Shown here: positions 17,267 to 26,026 of the stretch, piece by piece
How the letters are laid out: each line of letters starts with the position of its first letter
Position numbering within the stretch: position 1 is the stretch's first letter
Origin: Chitinophagaceae bacterium
GTDB lineage: Bacteria; Bacteroidota; Bacteroidia; Chitinophagales; Chitinophagaceae
NCBI GenBank assembly: GCA_017853575.1
Contig: JAFMJI010000008.1
Coordinates: 28,577-92,576 of the forward strand
Length of the DNA: 64,000 bases
Direction of reading: 5' to 3'
Translations under genes and position numbers: made by a program
The notes under the pieces: generated by a model
Told to the model about the DNA's origin: nothing
The model's database searches: none
The model's input: the letters and a program-made list of their open reading frames with translations, nothing else

Positions 17267-18757
17267 ATGAGTAAGAATATCGGAAAATACTTTCACCAGC
17301 AAATGGATAACGAAGCTGGAAATCAACATATCAATCACAGAACAAAAATTGTTGCAACAGTTGGACCAGCATGTGATACTTATGAAAAATTGCTTGAACT
17401 TGTAAGAGCTGGTGTGAATGTGTTCAGACTTAATTTTTCTCATGGTGCTCACGAAGACAAGAAAAAAATCATTGACCATATCCGCAAGATCAATGCCACG
17501 GAACCATATAACATAGCAATTCTTGGAGATTTACAGGGGCCAAAGCTTCGTGTAGGGGAAATCGAAAACAATGCTCTGCCAGTAAAGGAAGGCGATATTT
17601 TAACACTCACCAATGAGAAGTTAGTTGGAACAATGGAAAGAATTTATGTTTCCTATCCAAACCTTGCTGGTGATGTGGTAATTGGAAATACCATTATGAT
17701 CGATGACGGAAAAATTGAAGTTATCGTTCAAGATATACTCCCAAATAAAGATGTGAGGGTTAAAGTGAAATTGGGCGGAATTATATCCTCAAAAAAAGGA
17801 CTTAACCTTCCTGATACAAAAATTTCTCTCCCAGCGCTTACTGAGAAGGACCTGAAAGATCTTGACTTTATTATTGAAGAAAAACTTGATTGGGTTGCAC
17901 TTTCATTTGTAAGAAAGGTTGATGATATCATTGGAATCAAAAAAATTCTTAACGAAAAAAAGAGCAAAACAAAAGTTATTGCAAAAATTGAGATGCCTGA
18001 AGCATTGGAAAATATTCGTGAGATTATTTTGGAATCGCATGGCATCATGGTAGCAAGAGGTGACTTGGGAGTTGAAGTGCCTATTGAAAAAGTACCTCTC
18101 ATCCAACGTCAATTGATTAGAAAATGTTTACACCGCGGCAAACCTGTTATCGTTGCTACACAGATGATGGAAAGCATGATTGACAGGGTAAAACCAAACC
18201 GTAGTGAAAGTACTGACGTTGCCAATGCTGTTCTTGAGGGTGCTGATGCTGTTATGCTGAGTGGTGAAACAGCAACCGGTATGCATCCAGTTTTGGTTGT
18301 AGAAACCATGAGAAAAATCATCATTGAAGCTGAACAATCCGAATATAGATACAACCGAGAAGAAGATATCAAACCCTTACCACAATCTCCTACCTATATC
18401 AGTGATGCTGTTTGTTTGACAGCTTGCAAATTGGCTGAAAGTACAAATGCAGATGCACTTATTGGAATGACTCAATCTGGCTATACAGCATTTATGTTAA
18501 GTTCCTACAGACCGAAATCACATTTATTTATATTCACAAAAGAAAGAACACTTGTGAATCAATTAAGTCTTAGCTGGGGAGTTCGCGCTTTCTACTACAG
18601 TGAAGAAGAGAGTCTTGATGAAATTATTTCTGACCAAATTCAGATTTTAAAAGAACGTGGATTCATTAGAAAGGGTGAAGTGGTTGTTAACACTTGTAGT
18701 ACCCCAGTTGAACTTCATCTACCAACCAATACCATTAAGGTCAGTACAGTTGAATGA
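17267..18757 (+). CDS. pyk: Pyruvate kinase
   Basis: 496 residues. An unconserved N-terminal stretch of about 23 residues precedes RTKIVATVGPACDTYEKL. The catalytic core shows FRLNFSHGAHEDK near 49, LGDLQGPKLRVGE near 82, KIEMPEALENI near 240 with the catalytic lysine, MVARGDLGVEVP near 260-271, and ATQMMESMIDR near 300. The C-terminal domain ends in FIRKGEVVVNTCSTP. It makes pyruvate and ATP from phosphoenolpyruvate. Its TGA overlaps the rnhA start (ATGA), so pyk and rnhA are translationally linked. Confidence 0.97.
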   Translation: MSKNIGKYFHQQMDNEAGNQHINHRTKIVATVGPACDTYEKLLELVRAGVNVFRLNFSHGAHEDKKKIIDHIRKINATEPYNIAILGDLQGPKLRVGEIENNALPVKEGDILTLTNEKLVGTMERIYVSYPNLAGDVVIGNTIMIDDGKIEVIVQDILPNKDVRVKVKLGGIISSKKGLNLPDTKISLPALTEKDLKDLDFIIEEKLDWVALSFVRKVDDIIGIKKILNEKKSKTKVIAKIEMPEALENIREIILESHGIMVARGDLGVEVPIEKVPLIQRQLIRKCLHRGKPVIVATQMMESMIDRVKPNRSESTDVANAVLEGADAVMLSGETATGMHPVLVVETMRKIIIEAEQSEYRYNREEDIKPLPQSPTYISDAVCLTACKLAESTNADALIGMTQSGYTAFMLSSYRPKSHLFIFTKERTLVNQLSLSWGVRAFYYSEEESLDEIISDQIQILKERGFIRKGEVVVNTCSTPVELHLPTNTIKVSTVE

Positions 18758-19224
18758 TTAACCATAAAGGTTTAACAATCTATACCGATGGAGCAGCCCG
18801 TGGAAACCCAGGAAGGGGTGGCTACGGAGCTATACTTATGTGGAAAAACGATTCAAAAGAAATTTCTGCTGGCTTTTCACACACGACAAACAACAGGATG
18901 GAACTGCTTTCTGTGATAGCAGCACTTGAAAGCTTGAACCGTGATGGCTTGGATATTGAAATTTATTCAGACAGTAAATACGTTGTTCAAGCAGTGAATG
19001 AGGGATGGCTGGAGAACTGGATGAAGACCGACTTCAAAGGTGGAAAGAAAAATAAAGATCTTTGGAAACGATTCTACTTGATTTACAAGAAACATCAAAT
19101 AAAATTCATTTGGGTAAAAGGACATGCATCCAATCCTTACAACCAAAGATGTGATGAGCTGGCTACTGCAGCTGCAGACGGAAATAATTTACAAGAAGAT
19201 GTGGGGTATTCAGTTACCGGTTAA
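18754..19224 (+). CDS. rnhA: Ribonuclease HI
   Basis: 156 residues. Removes RNA from RNA-DNA hybrids. The acidic active site is complete: Asp12 in IYTDGAARGNPG, the glutamate of NNRMELLSVIAAL near 50, the aspartate of IYSDSKYV near 71, and the aspartate of NQRCDELATAAA near 136. The handle-region helix (NWMKTDFKGGKKNKDLW) is present. Start overlaps pyk by 4 bp (ATGA). The stop overlaps the stop of the convergent DUF6580 gene by 4 bp. Confidence 0.95.
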   Translation: MINHKGLTIYTDGAARGNPGRGGYGAILMWKNDSKEISAGFSHTTNNRMELLSVIAALESLNRDGLDIEIYSDSKYVVQAVNEGWLENWMKTDFKGGKKNKDLWKRFYLIYKKHQIKFIWVKGHASNPYNQRCDELATAAADGNNLQEDVGYSVTG

Positions 19225-19781
19225 TTGGTGGCAGCAGAATGAGCAAACTTTTTGATTAGCTCATTTGCACCAAATAGTAGAGCACCAAATACAACAGTAG
19301 CTAGAATACTATTTGCATAAAATGGTAGCCCGTCATAATATACCTGCATGAGTCCGGTCATTGTTTTAGGACGATGATATCCACCATTTCCCATCCATAC
19401 CATAAAATTAGATATGATGAAAAATACTGTTGGGGCAGTAAAACTGGTTTTTGCAATGGATGATAATTTAGCAGCATTCGTAAAGAATCCAATGATGGTC
19501 AATGAGCCAAATAAGATGTAGTTACCAATCATTCCATTGTAAAAGCCAGGTATTTCATAAACACCAGCAACATAGAGTAACTGATAGAGGACATCTGAAA
19601 TCAAGAGTGATAGAACGGGAAAAACCAATGCCCATTTTTTATCTTTCACAACAGCTCCACTGAAGATCGCCATTGCAAATTGAGGTGCAAATCCCCATGG
19701 CCTTCCAGGGATAGCACGGTATGCTGCAGCAATGATAACCAGCAATAGAAATGATTGTATATTGACCTTGGACGATTTCAT
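19221..19781 (-). CDS. DUF6580 integral membrane protein
   Basis: 186 residues, largely hydrophobic, with about five membrane segments (for example near 10-20, 35-45, 55-72, 88-100, 155-170). The N-terminal part AAAYRAIPGRPWGFAPQFAMAIFSGAVVKDKKWA is the signature of DUF6580, a family described as putative transport proteins with an ECF S-component-like fold. The substrate is unknown and no riboswitch is visible upstream. It has its own promoter and is convergent with rnhA, overlapping at the stop codons. Confidence 0.82.
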   Translation of the reverse strand: MKSSKVNIQSFLLLVIIAAAYRAIPGRPWGFAPQFAMAIFSGAVVKDKKWALVFPVLSLLISDVLYQLLYVAGVYEIPGFYNGMIGNYILFGSLTIIGFFTNAAKLSSIAKTSFTAPTVFFIISNFMVWMGNGGYHRPKTMTGLMQVYYDGLPFYANSILATVVFGALLFGANELIKKFAHSAATN

Positions 19782-19795
19782 AACGCGTATTTAAA

Positions 19796-19826
19796 CAAAA
19801 ATAATCAATTATAAGAGGCCCACAAC
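19796..19826 (-). promoter_or_regulatory. Promoter of the DUF6580 gene
   Basis: On the minus strand, TATTTTTG (19796-19803) matches TAnnTTTG and is preceded at exactly 19 bp by GTTG (19823-19826), one mismatch from the -33 TTTG. It lies 14 bp before the ATG at 19781. This is the best complete Bacteroidota-type promoter I could find in the window. Confidence 0.6.
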
Positions 19827-19869
19827 ATTAAAAATAGATCAGTTTTCCTCAATCTGTGAATAGACATGT

Positions 19870-21054
19870 TTAAGGCACTGTAGCAACTACAAAGTAGAGA
19901 TCTGTATTGGCCAGTATTTCAAATTTCTCGCCTGGAGTAGAATAAAATGCCACTGCAGACACAGCATCATAATTCTTTTCACCGATGATCGTGGCAACTC
20001 CTTTGATTAACAACAAAATCGCCGGACCATCAGATTGAAACGACCTTTGGGTTCCTTTGTTCAATTGATAGGCGTCAATAGCGAAATCTGGGACAGGACA
20101 ATCATAATGTTGTTTTTCTTCTTTTTGTTTAACTTTTATGATTTTAGGGACAGTTATATTAAACTGTGTATTTGCCAGAAGTTCAGGTATATCAATATAT
20201 TTTGGAGTCAAGCCAGCGCGCAAAACATTATCAGAGTTCGACATCAACTCAATATTCTGGCCTTCCAAATAGGCATGTGGCATTCCAGCTCCCTGAAATA
20301 TTCCCTCCCCTGTCTTTAAACAGAGAATATTAAATAGATAAATGGAGAAAATTCCTTTATCGTATACCCCATTGTTGCATAGATTTTCAATGGCCCTTGC
20401 GGCCCAGAAATCTGGGGATGATTTTTCTAAATTGCCTTGTTTATATAATGGAACTATAGATGAGGCAAGTGGAGCCAATATATCATTTACACGTTCTTGG
20501 CTCAACTCCATCAGGGATTTATACAAAAGTTTTATCCCCCCCTGATCGTAAAAAGACTTGAAAGGTTTTAGAAAATGATATTTCTCAAAGCGCGCTTCTA
20601 TGTCTGCTGCAAACCCATGTAACAACCAGAATTCACTTAATGCGATCATGACTTCTGGCTTATGATTATCATCTTTGTAGTTGCGATTTGCTGCATTCAG
20701 TGGAATTTCTTTCTCATTTTCCAATAAAAAGCCTTTTTCTGCAGCTTCTTTAGTTGGATGCACTTGGATAGACAACATGTCTTTAACATCCAATACTTTC
20801 AAGAGAAACGGAAGTCTTCCAAATTGATTGGAAATTCTTGATCCCAACCATTTTTCTTTGTTTCGATCTATCACTGAAGGAAGAGATTCCCACTCACCCT
20901 CATCTAATTCAATTTCTGTGATTCCTCCTGGGTGTGCTCCCAACCAGTATTCGGCAGATGCATGAGACCGATCTTCAGGTATGTTGAAAAGATCAGGAAT
21001 AAAATGATTTCCACCCCAAGCGTATTGTTGAATTCTGCCTTTTAATCGATACAT
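19870..21054 (-). CDS. manA: Mannose-6-phosphate isomerase, class I
   Basis: 394 residues from ATG 21054 (MYRLKGRIQQYAWGG); the open frame continues 36 codons upstream but that part is not family-like and would overlap yraN. The cupin metal ligands are in IQVHPTKEAAE near 99 and DNHKPEVMIALSEFWLLHGF near 132; the second cupin carries GAGMPHAYLEGQNIELMSNSDNVLRAGLTPKYIDI near 255-290. Interconverts fructose 6-phosphate and mannose 6-phosphate for sugar-nucleotide synthesis. Divergent from yraN with 57 bp between starts. Confidence 0.93.
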   Translation of the reverse strand: MYRLKGRIQQYAWGGNHFIPDLFNIPEDRSHASAEYWLGAHPGGITEIELDEGEWESLPSVIDRNKEKWLGSRISNQFGRLPFLLKVLDVKDMLSIQVHPTKEAAEKGFLLENEKEIPLNAANRNYKDDNHKPEVMIALSEFWLLHGFAADIEARFEKYHFLKPFKSFYDQGGIKLLYKSLMELSQERVNDILAPLASSIVPLYKQGNLEKSSPDFWAARAIENLCNNGVYDKGIFSIYLFNILCLKTGEGIFQGAGMPHAYLEGQNIELMSNSDNVLRAGLTPKYIDIPELLANTQFNITVPKIIKVKQKEEKQHYDCPVPDFAIDAYQLNKGTQRSFQSDGPAILLLIKGVATIIGEKNYDAVSAVAFYSTPGEKFEILANTDLYFVVATVP

Positions 21055-21111
21055 ATTACAAGAAAAATAAAGGGTGTTTAATGAGCTTCGAAGATAAAAA
21101 ATGCATTTTGA

Positions 21112-21468
21112 ATGGCAAGACACAATGATACGGGTAAATTGGGCGAACAACTCGCACTCCAATGGGCAATAGACAATGATTTTATCATCAGAGAACAGAA
21201 TTGGCGGTTTGGAAAATGGGAAATTGATCTGATTGCATCAAAAAACGATCGACTTCATTTCTTTGAAGTGAAGACGAGAAGAACAAACAATTTTGGATAT
21301 CCAGAGGAATTGGTTGACAAAAACAAATTGTGGCATTTTGTCTCAGCAGGGACTGCCTATATAAGATATAACAGCGGATTTAAATGGATTCAATTCGACA
21401 TTCTTGCCATTACCCTGGATGAATCAAATAAAGCTACTTTTTTTCTTATCGAAGATGTTTACCTCTAA
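21112..21468 (+). CDS. yraN: YraN family protein (UPF0102, nuclease fold)
   Basis: 118 residues. It has the family signatures GKLGEQLALQWAIDNDFIIREQNWRFGKWEIDLIA and FFEVKTRR. These supply the glutamate, aspartate and ExK residues of a PD-(D/E)xK-like restriction-endonuclease fold. The function of YraN proteins is not settled; a role in DNA processing is inferred from the fold. The stop codon overlaps the convergent tlpA-like gene by 4 bp (CTAA). Confidence 0.93.
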   Translation: MARHNDTGKLGEQLALQWAIDNDFIIREQNWRFGKWEIDLIASKNDRLHFFEVKTRRTNNFGYPEELVDKNKLWHFVSAGTAYIRYNSGFKWIQFDILAITLDESNKATFFLIEDVYL

Positions 21469-22544
21469 TTAGCAGAGAAGATGGAAGCCAACTTCATACG
21501 TAGCTGCTCTCCACGTAAATTCTTTCCAATGATTTTTCCCGTAGGATCAATCAGAAAATTTTGAGGAATGCTTTGAATCTTATATTGTACCGCAACTTCA
21601 TTGTTCCAAAATTTAAGATCACTGACTTGGGTCCAATTCAATTTATCATCTTGGATAGCCTTCAACCAAGGATCTTTTGCCCTGTCTAGTGAAACACCCA
21701 ACACAGTAAAATTTTTATCTTTGTATGCGTTGTAAGCATTGACAACATTCGGATTCTCTTGTCGGCATGGACCACACCAGCTTGCCCAAAAATCAAGCAA
21801 CACATATTTACCTTTAAATGAGGAAAGCTTTACATCTTTACCATTCACATCTTTTTGGGTAAAATCAAGTGCCATTGTGCCAACTGCACCAAATTTTGCA
21901 TCGGCTGCAAGCTTTGCAGCCATCCTACCATAGTAATTTTCTTTTGCAGATGGCGCTATTGCAGAAAGTCGGTTTTCCATTACCATGGGATCATCACTCA
22001 ACTGCATCATCACCAACACCACAAAGGGTGATACTGGAGAGCTGGTATGTGATTTAATGAAATCATCTGCATATTTATTTGCGTTCAGAACCAATTGATC
22101 ATAGTTCTTTCGAATTGATTCATCTTTTGATCCTTGATTCAATTGCTGAGCTATTCCGCTCAACTGTTGGATCATAGGAGAAAAGGTGCTGTTAAATTGG
22201 AAAAAATCATAGGTAGTCTGAGATCCGGAAATTTTTGAAGTCTGAATAGATTTGAAATCACCCTCAATCACAATGGAAGATGCATCCAAGAAAAGAAATA
22301 GATTTTGCGCAGTTCCCTTTGCTGTCAATTTATATAAACCTGGCTCTTTGATTGTTCCTTTCAATTCGAACGACTCTCCTACTGAAACAGCTTTCCCAAG
22401 CGGCTCCGGATTGAGCTCTTCATTTTGAAGCGTCAATTCGGTTTTGTCTGGCATTCCTTTCAATACACCTTTAATACTGAAATTTTCAGTTTGTGCAAAT
22501 GCAATTGCAGGCAGAATCAGTAAAGCGATGATTAACTTCTTCAT
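21465..22544 (-). CDS. Periplasmic thioredoxin-like protein (DUF4369 + TlpA domain)
   Basis: 359 residues with a signal peptide (MKKLIIALLILPAIAFAQ). Residues of about 22-115 form a DUF4369 domain, followed by a helical linker. A TlpA/AhpC-type thioredoxin domain runs from about 220 with the active site WASWCGPCRQENP (Cys257, Cys260) and cis-proline region SIPQNFLID. Probably a membrane-attached or periplasmic thiol-disulfide reductase. Its ATG overlaps the hisIE stop (ATGA at 22541-22544), so it is the last gene of the trp-his operon, an odd place for an exported redox protein. Confidence 0.9.
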   Translation of the reverse strand: MKKLIIALLILPAIAFAQTENFSIKGVLKGMPDKTELTLQNEELNPEPLGKAVSVGESFELKGTIKEPGLYKLTAKGTAQNLFLFLDASSIVIEGDFKSIQTSKISGSQTTYDFFQFNSTFSPMIQQLSGIAQQLNQGSKDESIRKNYDQLVLNANKYADDFIKSHTSSPVSPFVVLVMMQLSDDPMVMENRLSAIAPSAKENYYGRMAAKLAADAKFGAVGTMALDFTQKDVNGKDVKLSSFKGKYVLLDFWASWCGPCRQENPNVVNAYNAYKDKNFTVLGVSLDRAKDPWLKAIQDDKLNWTQVSDLKFWNNEVAVQYKIQSIPQNFLIDPTGKIIGKNLRGEQLRMKLASIFSAN

Positions 22545-23143
22545 TTTTTATGTCTTTGTTGAAGGATTTGCTTCACATCATTTAAAGCATATCCTTTTGC
22601 ATTTAATAAAATAAGAAAATGAAACAACAGATCTGCAGCTTCATTTAAAAATAATTCTTGATTATTGTCTTTTGATTCAATCACCAGTTCAACCGCTTCT
22701 TCACCCACTTTTTGTGCAATTTTATTTACACCCTTTTGGAAAAGTGAATGAACATATGAAGATTCATCAGATGAGTTTTTTCTTAACTCAATGATTGATT
22801 CAAGTTGATCAAGAAAATCATTTGAAAGATTGACTTCCCCCCAGCAGGTGTCTGCACCAGTATGGCAAGTAGGCCCAGCTGGCTTTGCTTTGAAGAGCAG
22901 CGCATCACGATCACAATCAACAGCAAATGATTTAAGGAACAAATAATTTCCACTCTCTTCCCCTTTCATCCAAATCCTTTGTTTTGATCTGCTGTAAAAA
23001 GTAATTTTTTCAGTAGCCATGGTTTGATCAAATGCCTCTTTGTTCATGTACCCAAGCATCAATACTTTGCCTGTATCCACATCTTGAATAATCGCAGGCA
23101 CCAAGCCATCTGAATATTTTGAAAAATCTATTTGTGACGACAT
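22541..23143 (-). CDS. hisIE: Bifunctional phosphoribosyl-AMP cyclohydrolase / phosphoribosyl-ATP pyrophosphatase
   Basis: 200 residues from ATG 23143; a GTG one codon earlier is less likely. The N-terminal HisI domain (about 1-110) has GKVLMLGYMNKEAF, SRSKQRIWMKGEESGN, the zinc and magnesium site VDCDRDALLF, and the cysteines of GPTCHTGADTCW. The C-terminal HisE domain (about 112-200) has VHSLFQKGVNKIAQKVGEEAVELVIES. It carries out steps 2 and 3 of histidine synthesis. It is 24 bp after hisF and overlaps the tlpA-like start by 4 bp. Confidence 0.96.
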   Translation of the reverse strand: MSSQIDFSKYSDGLVPAIIQDVDTGKVLMLGYMNKEAFDQTMATEKITFYSRSKQRIWMKGEESGNYLFLKSFAVDCDRDALLFKAKPAGPTCHTGADTCWGEVNLSNDFLDQLESIIELRKNSSDESSYVHSLFQKGVNKIAQKVGEEAVELVIESKDNNQELFLNEAADLLFHFLILLNAKGYALNDVKQILQQRHKK

Positions 23144-23167
23144 CACTGTAAAATTACTGAATGCTTT

Positions 23168-23920
23168 TCATCTGACGGGAATTTGCTTTTTTCTTAAGAA
23201 GTCCTTAAGATCTGGGATAGAAATTTCCTTGAAATGAAAGATGCTTGCTGCCAATGCTGCATCAGCATGGTGTTGCAATACTTCAAAAAAATGCTCAGGA
23301 GTTCCCCCACCGCCAGAAGCAATGACAGGAACGCTTACCAATGATGAGATCTGACTAGTAATATCAATTGCAAAACCATTCTTTGACCCATCATGATCCA
23401 TGGATGTCAATAAAATCTCTCCTGCTCCACGGCTTACTCCCTCTACTGCCCAATCAATACATTTTTTGTCGGTAGCAACCCTCCCACCATTCAAATACAC
23501 ATACCATTCACCATCATCATGCTTTTTAGCATCAATGGCAAGAACAACACACTGACTCCCAAATGATCCAGCTAGTTCATTGATTAACTCCGGTCTTTTA
23601 AATGCGGCAGTATTTACTGAAATTTTATCAGCGCCAGCATCCAATAAAAGTCTCACATCATCTACAGATGAAATGCCACCCCCTACAGTAAAAGGTATAT
23701 TTATCTTATGAGCTATTCGATTTACCAATGAAGCCAGCGTTTTTCTTTTCTCATTCGTTGCGGTAATATCCAAAAACACCAGTTCATCTGCACCTTCAGT
23801 GGCATATAAAGAAGCCAACTCTACAGGGTCGCCAGCATCCCTTAAATTGACAAAATTGGTTCCCTTGACAGTTCTTCCGTCTTTAATATCCAGGCAAGGT
23901 ATAATCCGTTTAGTGAGCAT
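23168..23920 (-). CDS. hisF: Imidazole glycerol phosphate synthase, cyclase subunit
   Basis: 250-residue (beta-alpha)8 barrel. Catalytic aspartates are in [16 protein letters not shown] (Asp11) and [13 protein letters not shown] (near 130). Phosphate-binding loops [12 protein letters not shown] and [13 protein letters not shown] are present. With HisH it closes the imidazole ring, yielding imidazole glycerol phosphate and AICAR. hisA lies 1 bp upstream and hisH before it, so the complex is encoded together. Confidence 0.97.
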   Translation of the reverse strand: MLTKRIIPCLDIKDGRTVKGTNFVNLRDAGDPVELASLYATEGADELVFLDITATNEKRKTLASLVNRIAHKINIPFTVGGGISSVDDVRLLLDAGADKISVNTAAFKRPELINELAGSFGSQCVVLAIDAKKHDDGEWYVYLNGGRVATDKKCIDWAVEGVSRGAGEILLTSMDHDGSKNGFAIDITSQISSLVSVPVIASGGGGTPEHFFEVLQHHADAALAASIFHFKEISIPDLKDFLRKKQIPVR

Positions 23921-23921
23921 G

Positions 23922-24650
23922 TTAATTTTTTTCGATCACAAATTTCTTCAACTGCGATAAACTGATTCTATTTTCAAAGATGGCTTTTCCGATGATAACT
24001 CCATCACATTTGATCTCTTGAAGCTTGTATACATCATCCATAGATGACACTCCCCCGCTTGCAATGATGTTCATCTGAGGAAAATTGATTTTTAATGCTT
24101 TATACAATTCAAAAGACGGACCTTCTAGCTTTCCGTCTTTTGAAATATCAGTACAGAATACATTAAGAATGCCTAGTTTGAAATATTTATCTAAGAAAGA
24201 GTTCAAATCAATAGACGATTCTTCCTGCCATCCACTGATCATTATTTTCCCATTTTTCACATCTGCTCCAAGCATAAATTTTTCTGCTCCGAATTGTTTG
24301 AGCCAATCTTGAAATATATCAGCATGTTTTACTGCCATGCTTCCAATGGTAACAAAATGTATTCCTAGATCAATAATGCGTGCAACATCCTCGTCTGATT
24401 TTACTCCCCCTCCGAAATCAATCACCATATTGGTTTTAGAGGAAATCTCTTCAATAGAATTCCAATTGACAACTTTACCAGTTTTTGCCCCATCAAGATC
24501 AACGATATGTAAACGAACTATTCCATGATCTTGATACAGCTTTGCCATCTCAAGAGGAGTTGAATTGTATTGTGTTTTTTTGGAATAATCTCCTTCTGTA
24601 AGACGGACACATTTACCATCAATAATATCAATTGCGGGTATTATCTGCAT
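23922..24650 (-). CDS. hisA: ProFAR isomerase (HisA)
   Basis: 242-residue barrel homologous to HisF. The N-terminal aspartate is in [24 protein letters not shown] (Asp8), and the second catalytic aspartate in [19 protein letters not shown] near 131. The loops [15 protein letters not shown] and [16 protein letters not shown] bind the two phosphates. It catalyses the Amadori isomerisation in histidine synthesis. trpF, the analogous isomerase of tryptophan synthesis, is in the same operon, so neither gene needs to be bifunctional. Confidence 0.97.
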   Translation of the reverse strand: MQIIPAIDIIDGKCVRLTEGDYSKKTQYNSTPLEMAKLYQDHGIVRLHIVDLDGAKTGKVVNWNSIEEISSKTNMVIDFGGGVKSDEDVARIIDLGIHFVTIGSMAVKHADIFQDWLKQFGAEKFMLGADVKNGKIMISGWQEESSIDLNSFLDKYFKLGILNVFCTDISKDGKLEGPSFELYKALKINFPQMNIIASGGVSSMDDVYKLQEIKCDGVIIGKAIFENRISLSQLKKFVIEKN

Positions 24651-24651
24651 C

Positions 24652-25242
24652 TTATGATTCTAAAAAGTTTTGGATGATCTTACTTCCTGTATCAGCACTT
24701 TTTTCTGGATGAAACTGTACGCCAAAATAATTTTTATGATTTAAAGCCGAGCTATACTCCAATCCGTAATTAGATGTGGCAATTGTCTGTTCACCTAGTG
24801 TGGCAAAATATCCATGAACAAAATAACAGTAACTATTTTCAGCAACACCCTTAAATAATGAAGTTTTAAGATTATAAATATTATTCCAGCCAATTTGAGG
24901 TGACTTTAAATGAATCTTGTTTACATCGAATTGCATTACATTCTGTTGGAAAATACCCAGACATACCGTGTCATTCTCTGCAGAATGCAAACACATGAGC
25001 TGCATACCAAGGCAAATTCCCAAAAAAGGTTGGGTGGCATTTAAGATCACCGTATCCAACTTACGATTCTTCAAATATTCCATAGCGCTGCTTGCCTCTC
25101 CCACACCAGGAAATATGATTTTATCCGAAGAAAGAATTTCAGCTGGATCGTCGGTGAGCACAGGGCTGATACCCAATCTCTCAAGAGCAATCTCAACCGA
25201 TTTCACATTTCCTGCGTTGTATTTTATGATTGCAACTTTCAT
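24652..25242 (-). CDS. hisH: Imidazole glycerol phosphate synthase, glutamine amidotransferase subunit
   Basis: 196-residue class I glutaminase. The nucleophile is in FLGICLGMQLMC (near 77-88), and the His/Glu of the triad in GVQFHPEKSADTG near 175. The N-terminus VAIIKYNAGNVKSVEIALERLG is typical of HisH. It supplies ammonia to HisF. It starts 2 bp after trpA with no terminator between them, which joins the late histidine genes to the tryptophan operon. Confidence 0.96.
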   Translation of the reverse strand: MKVAIIKYNAGNVKSVEIALERLGISPVLTDDPAEILSSDKIIFPGVGEASSAMEYLKNRKLDTVILNATQPFLGICLGMQLMCLHSAENDTVCLGIFQQNVMQFDVNKIHLKSPQIGWNNIYNLKTSLFKGVAENSYCYFVHGYFATLGEQTIATSNYGLEYSSALNHKNYFGVQFHPEKSADTGSKIIQNFLES

Positions 25243-25244
25243 AA

Positions 25245-26015
25245 TTATGTTAAAATAGAACGAATGAATGAACTCGCAGATAATGAATAATCATTGGCAG
25301 AATCAAGTGCTTTTATGAAAGCTGATCCAATAATTCCTCCATTGGCATGGCCATTCAGCATATCAAAAGTTGTTTTGTCTTTTATTCCAAAACCAACCAT
25401 GATCGGATTTTTTAATTGATACGATTTTAATCGGTCAACGTAAGCTACCACATCAGACATGTTTTTTTCTTTTCCTGTGGTTGATGATGAGGAAACAGCA
25501 TACAAGAATCCGCTGCTTAAATTATCTAACAACTTGACTCTATCAACAGATGTTTCAGGAGTTACCAGGAAGATGAAATCCAATTCGCAGTCCTTAATTA
25601 TTTTACCATAGCTAGATTCAAATTCAAACGGAGGCAAATCTGGTAGAATCAATCCGTCGATTCCAACAGCCGCAGCTTCTTTGCAGAATTTCTCAAAACC
25701 ATATTGCAAAACAGGATTCATGTATCCCATCAGAATTACAGGAGTTTGAATATTTTTCCGAAAATCTTTTAATTGACTAAATAGCACTGAAATGGACATC
25801 CCGTTTTTCAATGCAATCGAACTGCTTTCCTGAATAACAGGACCATCTGCCAGGGGGTCGCTGTAGGGCATGCCTAATTCAATTATATCAACACCTGCTT
25901 CTTGCAGTGTTTCCATTAATTTGACAGTACTATCAATGGTAGGATATCCTGCAGTAAAATATACATTGAGAACACCGGTTGTTTTATGATCAAATATCTT
26001 TTGTAATCTTCCCAT
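25245..26015 (-). CDS. trpA: Tryptophan synthase alpha subunit
   Basis: 256-residue barrel. Family motifs: VYFTAGYPTIDSTVKLMETLQEAGVDIIELGMPYSDPLADGPVIQ, with the catalytic glutamate in IELGMPYSDP (near 48) and the aspartate of SDPLADGP. GIDGLILPDLPPFE is near 120, and VSSSSTTG near 175. It cleaves indole-3-glycerol phosphate and channels indole to TrpB, encoded 11 bp upstream. It is the last trp gene; hisH follows after 2 bp. Confidence 0.96.
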   Translation of the reverse strand: MGRLQKIFDHKTTGVLNVYFTAGYPTIDSTVKLMETLQEAGVDIIELGMPYSDPLADGPVIQESSSIALKNGMSISVLFSQLKDFRKNIQTPVILMGYMNPVLQYGFEKFCKEAAAVGIDGLILPDLPPFEFESSYGKIIKDCELDFIFLVTPETSVDRVKLLDNLSSGFLYAVSSSSTTGKEKNMSDVVAYVDRLKSYQLKNPIMVGFGIKDKTTFDMLNGHANGGIIGSAFIKALDSANDYSLSASSFIRSILT

Positions 26016-26026
26016 TTTTACATTCT

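Noticed and set aside
21055..21162. N-terminal extension of ManA
   Set aside because: The 36 extra codons overlap the divergent yraN gene and do not resemble ManA; ATG 21054 matches the family start.
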